A stretch of DNA of 64,000 bases from an uncultured Ruminococcus sp. Its GTDB lineage: Bacteria > Bacillota > Clostridia > Oscillospirales > Ruminococcaceae. Position 1 is the first letter of the stretch; each line of letters begins with the position of its first letter. The notes under the pieces are model-generated. The model saw only the letters and a program-made list of their open reading frames with translations, was not told the origin of the DNA and did not search any database. The DNA is taken from assembly GCA_947178575.1 (NCBI GenBank), contig CAMWYX010000004.1, positions 24,142 through 88,141 on the forward strand. The letters run 5' to 3'. The position numbers were made by a program, and so were the translations under genes. Below are positions 53,753 through 62,305 of the stretch, in pieces.

Positions 53753-54406
53753 TTACCAGAGTTCTTCTCTTTTGGCACGTCTGCGAGACTGCACAAGCAT
53801 AATCACCACAACCACGATACTGAGCAGAATCAAGCCGATTCCGCCAAAGAAAAGGAAAAGCGACACTACAGATACTTCGCCCTCGATAATACGAAACTCA
53901 GCATATTCATCAGCACCGATTCCGATATTTTCAAGGTCATTCTTTGCATCTTTGTAATATGTATCATACTGTGAGTCGTCATACTGTTCCCAGAGTTTTC
54001 CCCTGAAACTGATATTTATTTCCGGCTCGGGAATATCTTCCTCCGTAGTGAGCCAGTCAACCCATTTTTCGGCGGCATCTGTGAGCGTTTTTCTCATCTC
54101 TGTATTGCCTGTCGAAAGAACTGCAAATCCCTGTCCGCTTTCAACGTTTCCTACGATAAAGAAATCTGTTTCATGCGTGCTTGTGGTGATTCCGTAACGT
54201 GTTGTTGATGTTTCAAGAGTACAGAACGGGCCGTATACAAAATCAATCTCGCCCTGTACAAGAGCTCTGTCATCGAATCTGCTTAGTGGGTCTGTAAGAT
54301 TTACGGTATCGCCCTTGAACAACAGCATTGTATCGCTGAATCCGCCTATTGCCAGTATCATGCCCATAATCGCAACAAACAGTAAAATCCTTCCCAATAT
54401 TTTCAT
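53753..54406 (-). CDS. Membrane protein of unknown function (217 aa)
   Basis: An N-terminal membrane segment ('ILLFVAIMGMILAIGGF') and a C-terminal one ('VVSLFLFFGGIGLILLSIVVVVIMLV') flank an extracytoplasmic domain of about 140 residues with a beta-rich start ('ALVQGEIDFVYGPFCTLETSTTRYGITT'). The basic C-terminus (RRRAKREELW) is cytoplasmic. Related proteins occur as stand-alone genes in gut Firmicutes; the function is not known to me. Confidence 0.7.
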   Translation of the reverse strand: MKILGRILLFVAIMGMILAIGGFSDTMLLFKGDTVNLTDPLSRFDDRALVQGEIDFVYGPFCTLETSTTRYGITTSTHETDFFIVGNVESGQGFAVLSTGNTEMRKTLTDAAEKWVDWLTTEEDIPEPEINISFRGKLWEQYDDSQYDTYYKDAKNDLENIGIGADEYAEFRIIEGEVSVVSLFLFFGGIGLILLSIVVVVIMLVQSRRRAKREELW

Positions 54407-54459
54407 AATTAAACCACTCCATTATATATAATCCGTCATTTTATAAATCCGATAAAAAC

Positions 54460-54496
54460 AAAACGGCACTGAGATATAATAAATCAATGCCGTTTT
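54460..54496 (-). terminator. Terminator of tsf
   Basis: AAAACGGCA (54460-54468) pairs with TGCCGTTTT (54488-54496) around a 19-base loop, 22 bases after the tsf stop. Confidence 0.7.
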
Positions 54497-54517
54497 TATT
54501 TTCAATTTACTATATTA

Positions 54518-55435
54518 TTACTTTATCATCTTTGCAACTTCGTCAGCAAGGTTGTCTTCTTTCTTTTCAACGCCCTCGCCTCTCTCGTAGCGGATAACAT
54601 CTGTTACAACGATTGCTCCGCCGAGTTCCTTGGCAGATGAATCTACATAGCCCTTGACTGAAACCTTGTCGTCCTTAACAAACGGCTGTTCAAGGAGGCA
54701 GTTATTCTCATAGTACTTGTTGATTTTGCCTTCGAGAATCTTTTCCTTAGCTTTTTCGGGCTTGCTTGCCATTTTCGGGTCTTCGGACATCTGAGCGGTG
54801 ATGATTTCCTTTTCTTTCTCGATAACTTCAGCCGGAACATCATCACGCTTGAGATAAGGAGCATTAAGGGCAGCGGACTGCATAGCTACGTCCTTACCGA
54901 TAACAGCAACCTTATCAGCCGGAAGTTCTGTATCCATTTTTACCATAACGCCGATGCTTCCGCCGTTGTGGATATATGAAGCAAGAACGCCTTCCATTCT
55001 TACGAAACGACGGATAACAATATTTTCTCTTATCTTCATGCCTGCAAGTTCAGTGAGAACTTCGCCGACTGTAGATGTGCCACCGCTGATAGTTTCAGCC
55101 TTGAGAGCCTCAACGTCAGCCGGATTCTTTTCGATGATTGTATTTGCAACAGCAGATACAAAATTCTTGATGTCGTCTGTATTTGCTGCGAAATCAGTTT
55201 CTGTGTTTACTTCGAGGAGTACGCCGACATTGCCGTTTACAACAGCAGTAACGATACCCTCAGCAGCAGCACGTCCGCTTTTCTTTGCCTGTGTGGCGAG
55301 ACCTTTCTCTCTGAGAAATTCGATAGCCTTGTCCATATCGCCGTCGTTTGCTTCGAGAGCCTTTTTACAGTCCATCATACCTACACCGGTTGACTTCATA
55401 AGTTCTTTGATTTCAGCAACGGAAACCTTTCCCAT
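54518..55435 (-). CDS. tsf: Elongation factor Ts
   Basis: 305 aa from ATG 55435 (GGAGGT 7 bases upstream). The N-terminal UBA-like domain with 'VAEIKELMKSTGVGMMDCKKALEANDGDMDKAIEFLREKGL' is diagnostic, and the Phe-containing TDFAANTDDIKNFV motif contacts EF-Tu. It recycles GDP from EF-Tu. It follows rpsB, with a hairpin between them. Confidence 0.97.
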   Translation of the reverse strand: MGKVSVAEIKELMKSTGVGMMDCKKALEANDGDMDKAIEFLREKGLATQAKKSGRAAAEGIVTAVVNGNVGVLLEVNTETDFAANTDDIKNFVSAVANTIIEKNPADVEALKAETISGGTSTVGEVLTELAGMKIRENIVIRRFVRMEGVLASYIHNGGSIGVMVKMDTELPADKVAVIGKDVAMQSAALNAPYLKRDDVPAEVIEKEKEIITAQMSEDPKMASKPEKAKEKILEGKINKYYENNCLLEQPFVKDDKVSVKGYVDSSAKELGGAIVVTDVIRYERGEGVEKKEDNLADEVAKMIK

Positions 55436-55465
55436 TGTAATTACCTCCAATATATTATTATCTGC

Positions 55466-55499
55466 AAAAACCCGAAAAGTCTGGACGATTCGGGTTTTT
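55466..55499 (-). terminator. Hairpin/attenuator between rpsB and tsf
   Basis: AAAAACCCGAA (55466-55476) pairs with TTCGGGTTTTT (55489-55499) around 12 bases, with T-rich sequence after it on the minus strand. It probably lowers tsf expression relative to rpsB by partial termination. Confidence 0.7.
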
Positions 55500-55527
55500 G
55501 ATTTTTGTGATTTTGTGATTTTTCTGA

Positions 55528-56271
55528 TTATTCGGCTTCGGTTTCAGCAACCGGAGCTTCTTCTGCCTGAACTTCTTCAACGGCATCGTCGCCCTGTCTG
55601 CCTTCAATAACAGCATTTGCGATAGTTCCTGCGATAAGCTTTACAGCACGGATAGCGTCATCGTTGCCGGGGATAACGTAGTCAACCTCATCAGGGTCGC
55701 AGTTTGTATCAACGATAGCAACAATCGGGATATTAAGCTTCTTGGCTTCTGCAACGGCAATCTTTTCCTTGCGTGGGTCAACGATAAAGAGAGCAGCCGG
55801 AAGTTTCTGCATTGTCTTGATACCTCCGAGGAACTTTTCGAGTTTCTCGATTTCAAGATTAAGCTTTACAACTTCCTTTTTCGGGAGAAGATTGAAAGTA
55901 CCGTCTTCTTCCATTGTGTGTAGCTGTTCAAGTCTTCTGATACGTGTCTGGATAGTCTTGAAGTTAGTGAGCATACCGCCGAGCCATCTTGCATTTACAT
56001 AATGAGCACCTGCACGTGTAGCCTCTTCCTTCACGGAATCGCCTGCCTGCTTTTTTGTACCTACGAAAAGAACTTCTCCGCCGTTAGCTGAAATATCACG
56101 GATAAACATATAAGCCTCTTCGAGTTTCTTTACAGTTTTCTGAAGGTCGATGATGTAGATACCGTTTCTTTCTGTGAAGATATACGGTGCCATTTTTGGG
56201 TTCCAGCGTCTTGTCTGGTGTCCGAAGTGAACGCCTGCTTCAAGAAGCTGTTTCATTGAAACAACTGCCAT
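55528..56271 (-). CDS. rpsB: 30S ribosomal protein S2
   Basis: 247 aa. The start '[27 protein letters not shown]' and the blocks '[15 protein letters not shown]', '[15 protein letters not shown]' and '[18 protein letters not shown]' are diagnostic of S2. The C-terminal tail is Glu/Ala-rich. AAGGAGG precedes the ATG. A leader of about 105 bases follows its promoter and may carry an autoregulatory structure. Confidence 0.98.
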   Translation of the reverse strand: MAVVSMKQLLEAGVHFGHQTRRWNPKMAPYIFTERNGIYIIDLQKTVKKLEEAYMFIRDISANGGEVLFVGTKKQAGDSVKEEATRAGAHYVNARWLGGMLTNFKTIQTRIRRLEQLHTMEEDGTFNLLPKKEVVKLNLEIEKLEKFLGGIKTMQKLPAALFIVDPRKEKIAVAEAKKLNIPIVAIVDTNCDPDEVDYVIPGNDDAIRAVKLIAGTIANAVIEGRQGDDAVEEVQAEEAPVAETEAE

Positions 56272-56385
56272 GTTGGTAGTCCTCCTTAAAATTGGTTAAT
56301 ATTTAATCCTCCGCAGAACTTATCTCACGTGCCACGCCTTAAAGCGCACCGACCCGTAAAAGTTCAGCGTGCGAATTGCCTTAAT

Positions 56386-56414
56386 ATTATATCATATTAT
56401 GACAAATTTTTCAA
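56386..56414 (-). promoter_or_regulatory. Promoter of rpsB
   Basis: On the minus strand TTGAAA (56409-56414), 17-bp spacer, TATAAT (56386-56391). The transcript leader (56272 to about 56379) includes GC-rich segments (GCACGC, GGTCGGTGCGC, GGCGTGGCACG) able to fold. Confidence 0.75.
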
Positions 56415-56490
56415 GGGGAATCCGGCTGTATATTTTCACAAACTTTCGCCGGATTTGCCCTTATTTTCTGTTAATACAGACAATTACTGT

Positions 56491-56646
56491 TTACTTCTTC
56501 TTTCTCATCTTGGAAAAAACAACACCTGCTATAGCTATTACTACAACGATAATAAGCAGTACGATAGGAAAACGGTCGCCGGTAAGGGGTGAAGCGACTG
56601 CAAGGCACATCAGATTCATAAAACTCATAAGACCAAAAATATCCAT
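56491..56646 (-). CDS. 51-aa peptide resembling a stand-alone sortase sorting signal
   Basis: Read directly from the sequence: the ATG at 56646 has GGAGGAC 7 bases upstream and TAA at 56491-56493. A hydrophobic start (MDIFGLMSFMNLMCLAVA) is followed by SPLTGDRFP, a hydrophobic run (about 28-45) and a basic tail SKMRKKK. SPLTGD plus membrane span plus basic tail has the form of an LPxTG-type cell-wall sorting signal, but almost no mature protein precedes it. It has its own promoter (56728-56756). Confidence 0.7.
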   Translation of the reverse strand: MDIFGLMSFMNLMCLAVASPLTGDRFPIVLLIIVVVIAIAGVVFSKMRKKK

Positions 56647-56727
56647 AAAATTGTCCTCCTGTTGTTAAAACGTCATATTTTCTTTATTGCAGAATTTATT
56701 TTCCGTGAAAACAGATTCCTGTTTTTT

Positions 56728-56756
56728 ATTATATCATATTTTTCCTGTAATTGCAA
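56728..56756 (-). promoter_or_regulatory. Promoter of the 51-aa peptide gene
   Basis: On the minus strand TTGCAA (56751-56756), 17-bp spacer, TATAAT (56728-56733), 82 bases before the start at 56646. Confidence 0.65.
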
Positions 56757-56839
56757 TAGTCGCAGAGATAAATTTTTAGTTAATATTTATTCATTATGAA
56801 CTCGCCGATTATATCATATAGCAGAGTTTTGTCAAATAA

Positions 56840-56865
56840 AAATCCGGAGATTCCGCTCCGGATTT
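56840..56865 (-). terminator. Terminator after the ADP-ribosyltransferase gene
   Basis: AAATCCGGAG (56840-56849) pairs with CTCCGGATTT (56856-56865) around a 6-base loop, 9 bases after the stop; TTTATTTG follows on the minus strand. Confidence 0.8.
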
Positions 56866-56873
56866 CATAATTT

Positions 56874-57338
56874 TTAATAATATTCATAGTATCCTATTCG
56901 TTTATGCAAAAGTGATACATCAAAAATAACCTCTTTCTCTCCAAAAGCTCCAGTTTGACTTAACCATAGAGATGGCACTACATGAACTCCTTTTCGTATT
57001 ATGATTTTATGTAGCCCGTCTTTTTCGGCAAATTCTTTAGCCTTACTTTTATAAAAAGAAGCTGACAGGAACGGTCTTCCGGCTATTTTCATCTTACCGC
57101 CCCTGTAAACAACGACATCAAGGGGAACAGGAGGAAATTTCCCAATTTCTTTCTCATATACCTTAATTATTTTATTATCATATATACCGCCTTGTTTTAA
57201 TCCATGGCTCTGAACAGAAAGCAAATTGAGTATAGTCGATTTATCCAAACTTCGTATGTAGTCTCCCCACGTTTGTTCACAAAAAAATATCAATTCATCA
57301 TCATTAGTAAACTCTTTTATTGTATTCTTTTTATACAA
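56874..57338 (-). CDS. Orphan R-S-E-type ADP-ribosyltransferase domain protein
   Basis: 154 aa from TTG 57338, chosen because AAGGAG (57349-57354) lies 10 bases upstream and because the longer frame runs antiparallel-free but out of frame through hydG. The C3/C2-toxin-like motifs are visible in order: Arg79 in DVVVYRGG, a FLSASF strand (the Ser-Thr-Ser position, Ser92-Ala-Ser94), and the ExE pair Glu134/Glu136 in GAFGEKEVIFD, with the preceding 'IIIRKGVHVVPSLWLSQTG' matching the family turn-turn loop. It has no signal peptide or delivery domain, so it would act in the producing cell or be exported some other way. The DNA is AT-richer than hydG, which suggests recent acquisition. No antitoxin or hydrolase gene adjoins it. 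Confidence 0.78.
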   Translation of the reverse strand: MYKKNTIKEFTNDDELIFFCEQTWGDYIRSLDKSTILNLLSVQSHGLKQGGIYDNKIIKVYEKEIGKFPPVPLDVVVYRGGKMKIAGRPFLSASFYKSKAKEFAEKDGLHKIIIRKGVHVVPSLWLSQTGAFGEKEVIFDVSLLHKRIGYYEYY

Positions 57339-57372
57339 TTTTAGAAATCTCCTTAAAAATTGATTGCAAAAA

Positions 57373-58821
57373 TCAGAATCTGAAATCACGTTCACCGTTT
57401 CTGATTTTTTCAAGATAGCCGAGAGCCTTTTCACGGCGTTTCGGGTCAGGAACTTTCTGTATTTCACGGTCAATAAGTTCTTCGCCGATTTTACGTGTTT
57501 CGGGACTTGCATAATCCTGCAAGTATTCCTGTAATGTCAGGAGTGCATTAGGGTGACAGCAATTCTGAATCTGTCCGACCTTGCACAGAGCCATGAATCT
57601 GTCGCCGGTACGTCCTTCACGGTAGCACGCCGTACAGAATGACGGAATATATCCGCCCTCAATGAGCCACTTCACAACTTCATCAAGAGAACGCTGGTCA
57701 GATACGTCAAACTGTTCGGTATCGTGAGGTCTTTCATCGGATTCATAGCCGGCATATCCGCCTACAGATGTTCTTGAACCGCCGGAAATCTGTGAAATTC
57801 CAAGCTTCATAACTTTTTCACGACAGCTTTCGCTTTCACGTGTGGAAATTATCATTCCGGTATACGGAACGGCTATTCTGATACAGGCGATAATCTTAGC
57901 AAATATATCGTCATCAATTCCGTTATCGAACTGCGACGGGTCAATATCCGATGCTCTTTTAAGTCTCGGAACGCTGATAGTGTGAGGCCCTACGCCGTGA
58001 ACCGCTTCGAGATGTTCGGCGTGCATGAGAAGTCCTGCAAATTCATACCGGTACTTGTCAAGTCCGAAAAGAACACCAAGTCCGACGTCATCAATTCCGC
58101 CTTCCATAGCTCTGTCCATTGCCTCCGTATGATACGCATAGTTATGCTTTGGACCTGCCGGGTGGAGTATTTCATAGCTTTCCCTGTGATATGTTTCCTG
58201 AAACAGAATATAAGTTCCTATTCCGGCTTCCTTGAGTTTTTTATAATTCTCAACAGTGGTTGCGGCGATATTAACATTAACACGGCGAATTGCACCGTTT
58301 TTATGCTTTATCGAATAGATAGTATTTATACATTCAAGAATATATTCCAGCGGATTATTTACAGGGTCTTCGCCTGCTTCGATTGCAAGTCTCTTGTGAC
58401 CCATATCCTGCAAAGCAATTACTTCCTGCTTTACTTCCTCCTGCGTCAGCTTTTTGCGTGGAATTTCATTATTCTGCATATGATACGGACAGTAAACGCA
58501 CTTATTAACGCAGTAATTCGAGAGATAAAGCGGTGCGAACATAACAATTCTGTCACCGTAAAAAGCGTCTTTTATTTCACGGGCGAGGGCATATATTTTC
58601 TCCGTCATTTCCGGAATATCACACGCAAGAAGGACGCTCGCATCTCTGTGGGAAAGTCCGGCACATTCAACGCCTCTGCCTGTTTTTTTAGGTCTTGCTT
58701 TTTCAAGGATTTCCTCCACAAGTTCTTTGTTATGCCTGTTTTTTTCGGCATATTCAAGAGTTGCGAGAATTTCATCGTGATTGATAAATTCTTCAGCCTT
58801 TAATGATTTGACATTGTACAT
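57373..58821 (-). CDS. hydG: [FeFe]-hydrogenase maturase HydG (radical SAM tyrosine lyase)
   Basis: 482 aa. The radical SAM motif is CVNKCVYCPYH, near residue 90. The C-terminal auxiliary cluster Cys are in 'CTACYREGRTGDRFMALCKVGQIQNCCHPNALLTLQEYL'. It splits tyrosine to make the CO and cyanide ligands of the H-cluster. HydE, HydF and the hydrogenase are not in the window. It follows the TM1266-type regulator by 14 bases. Confidence 0.96.
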   Translation of the reverse strand: MYNVKSLKAEEFINHDEILATLEYAEKNRHNKELVEEILEKARPKKTGRGVECAGLSHRDASVLLACDIPEMTEKIYALAREIKDAFYGDRIVMFAPLYLSNYCVNKCVYCPYHMQNNEIPRKKLTQEEVKQEVIALQDMGHKRLAIEAGEDPVNNPLEYILECINTIYSIKHKNGAIRRVNVNIAATTVENYKKLKEAGIGTYILFQETYHRESYEILHPAGPKHNYAYHTEAMDRAMEGGIDDVGLGVLFGLDKYRYEFAGLLMHAEHLEAVHGVGPHTISVPRLKRASDIDPSQFDNGIDDDIFAKIIACIRIAVPYTGMIISTRESESCREKVMKLGISQISGGSRTSVGGYAGYESDERPHDTEQFDVSDQRSLDEVVKWLIEGGYIPSFCTACYREGRTGDRFMALCKVGQIQNCCHPNALLTLQEYLQDYASPETRKIGEELIDREIQKVPDPKRREKALGYLEKIRNGERDFRF

Positions 58822-58835
58822 TAATAATCCCTCCG

Positions 58836-59084
58836 TTATTTTTTAGAGATTGCAGTCTTGACCGAAACTCCGGATATATGTCCGAGTTTTCCGGTCAGAC
58901 TGCTTATTTTATCAGGCACAGCATCAACCGCCACAGAAATAAGCGATATTCCACGTTCTCTGTAGGGTATTCCCATACGTCCGATTATTATTTCATTATA
59001 TTCATGCAGAATACTGTTGACATCGCCGACTGCTTCGGGGTTATCAATGACAATTGCCACAACTGCTATACGTTTTTCATTCAT
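58836..59084 (-). CDS. TM1266-type putative regulator of the [FeFe]-hydrogenase system
   Basis: 82 aa. The ACT-like fold is visible in 'RIAVVAIVIDNPEAVGDVNSILHEYNEIIIGRMGIPYRERGISLISVAVDA' and the C-terminal 'LTGKLGHISGVSVKTAI'. This small family accompanies hydrogenase maturation genes and may sense a metabolite. The ATG follows the lipase stop directly. Confidence 0.9.
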   Translation of the reverse strand: MNEKRIAVVAIVIDNPEAVGDVNSILHEYNEIIIGRMGIPYRERGISLISVAVDAVPDKISSLTGKLGHISGVSVKTAISKK

Positions 59085-59927
59085 TTAAAATCCCATCTCT
59101 TTCAGTTCCGATACAATCTTAACATAGAATTTGGTTATATCGGAAATTTCATATTGATTTTCAGGTTTTCGCCGGCTGAAATTCACACGTCTCATATCGA
59201 CCTCATCGGGGTGAGAAATACCACGCCTGCCCGTACCGGTAAAAACGCCCTTGAAATCTCCCCAGGCCACTTCTTCCGGAGAAAGCATACCATCGCTCCT
59301 GCCGTTCAGCAGTCTGACAGTCGTCCACGGAACAGCCATTACAACATCGCTGAATGCACTGTGCATTTCAAACGCATAACTCCTGTAATATATGTCCGGT
59401 TCGTCGGGATTTTTTTCATTGAACCCGTTCATAAAACCTGTTGTCAGCTGTTCGAGACAGCGATATGTATGAGGATTTACGTCTCCGCCCAGCTTCATGA
59501 AAAAATCAAATACACTGCTTCCGCCACGCAGGAGAAAATCCGGCAGTTTCATAAGTTTATCCATAGTTTTTGAACCGTTATGCGGTGAACTTATTGTTGT
59601 TACAGATGCGATATATTTTCCGAGTCCCATTGTTGAAATCAGATAACGTGCTTCTATTCCTCCTTTTGAATGAGCAATTATATTGACTTTCTCCGCACCG
59701 GATTCGCAAATAAAATTAAGCAGGGATTTTTTTAGTTTTTCGCAGTTATTTTCTATAGAGCCGTTGGCATCCTGAAATCCGAAAAAAACTTTTGCACCGT
59801 ATTTTTTCAAAGTAGCGGGGATTCTTCCCCAGTAGCCGATTTTACTGTCACGGAATCCCATGCCGTGTATCATGAATATCGGATATTTTGTATCACATAT
59901 TTTATGTTTAACTTTATTATTCTCCAT
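59085..59927 (-). CDS. Alpha/beta-hydrolase (lipase/esterase-like)
   Basis: 280 aa. The oxyanion segment is 'YPIFMIHGMGFRD' and the nucleophile elbow is NIIAHSKGGIEARY. The later His is likely in 'TGRRGISHPDEVDMRRV'. The fold is close to LipA/PGAP1-like triacylglycerol lipases. There is no signal peptide, so it is probably cytoplasmic. No SD precedes the ATG; a terminator-like hairpin with a U-run directly abuts the start, so expression probably depends on read-through. Confidence 0.83.
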   Translation of the reverse strand: MENNKVKHKICDTKYPIFMIHGMGFRDSKIGYWGRIPATLKKYGAKVFFGFQDANGSIENNCEKLKKSLLNFICESGAEKVNIIAHSKGGIEARYLISTMGLGKYIASVTTISSPHNGSKTMDKLMKLPDFLLRGGSSVFDFFMKLGGDVNPHTYRCLEQLTTGFMNGFNEKNPDEPDIYYRSYAFEMHSAFSDVVMAVPWTTVRLLNGRSDGMLSPEEVAWGDFKGVFTGTGRRGISHPDEVDMRRVNFSRRKPENQYEISDITKFYVKIVSELKEMGF

Positions 59928-59934
59928 AAAAAAT

Positions 59935-60064
59935 AAAAATACCCGCAGTTACAGCGGGCATATAGAAGTCAGTGGATTTACAGTTGACCGATAACAAAGA
60001 TTACTCTGCTGCCCGAAAACATATATTTCAATCTGCCGATTCCGGAATAAATCCCGTAATCCGC
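59935..60064 (-). ncRNA. Terminated leader RNA upstream of the lipase-hydG operon
   Basis: A consensus promoter (60071-60099) is followed by about 130 bases with no ORF. The RNA can form a first hairpin (GATT-a-CGGGA, TTTA loop, TTCCG-g-AATC, about 60038-60061) and ends with CCCGC...GCGGG (59942-59958) and a T-rich run just before the lipase ATG. That is the layout of a transcription-attenuating riboswitch or a small RNA with read-through. It matches no riboswitch class I can recognise. Confidence 0.55.
59942..59958 (-). terminator. Terminator hairpin abutting the lipase start codon
   Basis: CCCGC (59942-59946) and GCGGG (59954-59958) with a 7-base loop, followed on the minus strand by ATTTTTATTTTTT and then ATG. 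Confidence 0.65.
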
Positions 60065-60070
60065 ATATAT

Positions 60071-60099
60071 ATTATACTATATTCACGCAGATATGTCAA
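60071..60099 (-). promoter_or_regulatory. Promoter of the leader RNA/lipase-hydG unit
   Basis: A perfect consensus on the minus strand: TTGACA (60094-60099), 17-bp spacer, TATAAT (60071-60076). Confidence 0.85.
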
Positions 60100-60126
60100 C
60101 CCATTTCGTTAGCTATAAATAACAAT

Positions 60127-60158
60127 AAAAGACCGACTGTCAGGAAAGCCGGTCTTTT
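60127..60158 (-). terminator. Terminator of the mannanase gene
   Basis: AAAAGACCG (60127-60135) pairs with CGGTCTTTT (60150-60158), 26 bases after the stop. Confidence 0.75.
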
Positions 60159-60184
60159 ATTTTTTAACATATCATGAAGTATTA

Positions 60185-62245
60185 TCAATCAAGCTTATCA
60201 ATCTGCTTTGCATCGAATCTCTGAATAGTAAGTGCATCAACGGGAGAAAGTCCTGCTTCACCGTCAACATCACCGTTAAGGATTCCCTGCTCCGTAAGAG
60301 TATACTTATCCTTATTGCCGAGATACTGTAATATCAGAGTAGCATCGGCAACAGAAACCTCTCCGTCACAGTTTGCATCGCCTGCAAGTCTCTTGCCTGA
60401 CGGTGAATCTGTACCATTTACAGTAGTTGTAGTTCCTGCCGGCTTGGAAGAATCCGGAGCTTTTGTTGTAACAGGCGGTTTTGTAGGATTTGTATCACTG
60501 TTTCCAGAAAGAACATAGAGATTTTCCGGCAAATCCTCAAGATTTATGCAGTAGTCACTTGAGCCGAGTTCCTTCAATGTATCTTTGTTGTTGAAATTAT
60601 CTCCGGAAAGGAAATTATCCTGACCGTTGTCGTACCATGTGCAGAAATAAAGCCATGTTGCTTTTTCCGTTGTTATATTGGACAGGCTCGGAACTGTACT
60701 GTTTTCCATAATCGAAATCATCTTGTTGCCGTCAACATAATCATGAAGCGACCAGTAAACATTACTGTTGCAGTCCTCGTTAGGGCCTTCTGTGAGACCG
60801 TCATGACGGTTATATACAGTATCATATTTATCAAATCCGACAATATCGGCTTTGCTGTCGCCTACATACCACTCGGCGGATTCGTCAGACCATGCGTAAA
60901 GATTCTGAAGCCATATCAGATTGTGAACGCCGTATTTATTTGTAAGCTGGTCGTAAAGATAGTTCCAGAGTGCTTTATAATCCTCCGCACCGTCCTGCGA
61001 CCACCAGAACCATGCACCGCTTCCGTCTGCTCCTCCGTTGCCCTCTGCTTCGTGAAATGGTCTCCACATAAGCGGAACTCCTGCTTCCTGAAGTATAAGG
61101 AACTGTTCTGCCAAATCTGCAATTGCAAGATTGAGATAATCGTTTTCTTTAGTTCCCTCCTTCACGGCGTTTGCAATACTGAACTGTGAATTGTTTTTAT
61201 ACGAACACTGTGACCAGTCAACAGCTTCTCCGAGTTCATAATTTGAAAAATCTGTCGGGAGATTGATATGCCAGCAAGCGGTTGCAATTCCGCCTCGTTC
61301 TTTTACCCATTCGATAACACGCTGTGTTGTTCCGTCGTCCCAGCCGTAAAGCGGATTGTAATTCATGAAGTCAAATCCACGTATAGCCGGATATTCGCCG
61401 GTTATTTCCTTATAAGTATCCATTTCCTGGTCATAGTAGTCATATTTATAATTACGGTTCTGCTCGTCGTAGGTATATGTTCTCACGTCGTCGGAACAAT
61501 GCCAGTAGAACTTATTTCCGTCCTTGTCAACAGCTTCGCTTTCACGGTCTATGACATACTCCTTGCCTTTTCCGTCAACGCATTTATCCTGTGAAGCATC
61601 GTATCTTATATCTGTAGATACGCTGTGACCTCCTCCGTAAATTTCCTGCTGACCCGAAAGTATTCCCTTTCCGTAAACGCTGCTCAGATATTTCATAAGA
61701 GCTTTTGTTTCGTCCGTGGCGTCGGGGTCACACGGTACTCCGGAAGCAACAGTAACATCAGGGAATACTGCTTCTGTAACCGTTACCTCATCGATTGCAA
61801 GATAGCCGTATTTGTTAAGGAATGCTATTTCGTTTTCGCCTGCCTTAAGGCGTACAACTCCGAAATCAATATCCGTCCATTTATCGTAATACGGAACTGT
61901 TTTGGAATACTCAACGCCGTTTATAGCGATAGTTTCCATACGTCCGCTTCCCTCTTTATCGAGTATCTGCAATCCTCTTACGCTGACATTATACATACCG
62001 TCCTCGGGAACAGTAAGCGTAAACGAAACCGGTCCGCCAGTTATATAAGTAAATCCCTCGCCGTTGAATCCCGGAAATTCATCGGCATATATTTTTGTCC
62101 AAAGCTCTGCACCCTCCATATCTTCGCCCTGAATCGTATATGGAAATACCGTATCCACCGCAGATACCGGAGCAACAAACGGCATGGAAGCAGAAGCCAT
62201 TACAGCCGCTGAAATAAACGCTGTGATTTTGTGTATTTTTTTCAT
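60185..62245 (-). CDS. Cellulosomal GH26 beta-mannanase with CBM35 and dockerin
   Basis: 686 aa from ATG 62245 (AGGAGG 9 bases upstream). A signal peptide (about 1-29) is followed by a CBM35-like module ('YTIQGEDMEGAELWTK' to 'AIDEVTVTE') and a GH26 domain with the acid/base Glu in LMWRPFHEAEGNGG and the nucleophile Glu in ISIMENSTVPS. A Pro/Thr-rich linker leads to a C-terminal dockerin of two calcium-binding repeats ('GDANCDGEVSVADATLILQYL' and 'NGDVDGEAGLSPVDALTIQRF'). It should cut beta-1,4-mannan while docked to a cohesin scaffold. The dockerin is the strongest taxonomic pointer to Ruminococcus in the window. Confidence 0.95.
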   Translation of the reverse strand: MKKIHKITAFISAAVMASASMPFVAPVSAVDTVFPYTIQGEDMEGAELWTKIYADEFPGFNGEGFTYITGGPVSFTLTVPEDGMYNVSVRGLQILDKEGSGRMETIAINGVEYSKTVPYYDKWTDIDFGVVRLKAGENEIAFLNKYGYLAIDEVTVTEAVFPDVTVASGVPCDPDATDETKALMKYLSSVYGKGILSGQQEIYGGGHSVSTDIRYDASQDKCVDGKGKEYVIDRESEAVDKDGNKFYWHCSDDVRTYTYDEQNRNYKYDYYDQEMDTYKEITGEYPAIRGFDFMNYNPLYGWDDGTTQRVIEWVKERGGIATACWHINLPTDFSNYELGEAVDWSQCSYKNNSQFSIANAVKEGTKENDYLNLAIADLAEQFLILQEAGVPLMWRPFHEAEGNGGADGSGAWFWWSQDGAEDYKALWNYLYDQLTNKYGVHNLIWLQNLYAWSDESAEWYVGDSKADIVGFDKYDTVYNRHDGLTEGPNEDCNSNVYWSLHDYVDGNKMISIMENSTVPSLSNITTEKATWLYFCTWYDNGQDNFLSGDNFNNKDTLKELGSSDYCINLEDLPENLYVLSGNSDTNPTKPPVTTKAPDSSKPAGTTTTVNGTDSPSGKRLAGDANCDGEVSVADATLILQYLGNKDKYTLTEQGILNGDVDGEAGLSPVDALTIQRFDAKQIDKLD

Positions 62246-62305
62246 TATAATAACCTCCTGTTGATTATCCCTCACACACCATAAAAAGATGTTTTCTGTA
62301 CTTTA

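Noticed and set aside
57339..57512. Longer N-terminus for the ADP-ribosyltransferase (start at 57512)
   Set aside because: That segment overlaps the 3' end of hydG in another frame without an SD; AAGGAG fits the TTG at 57338.
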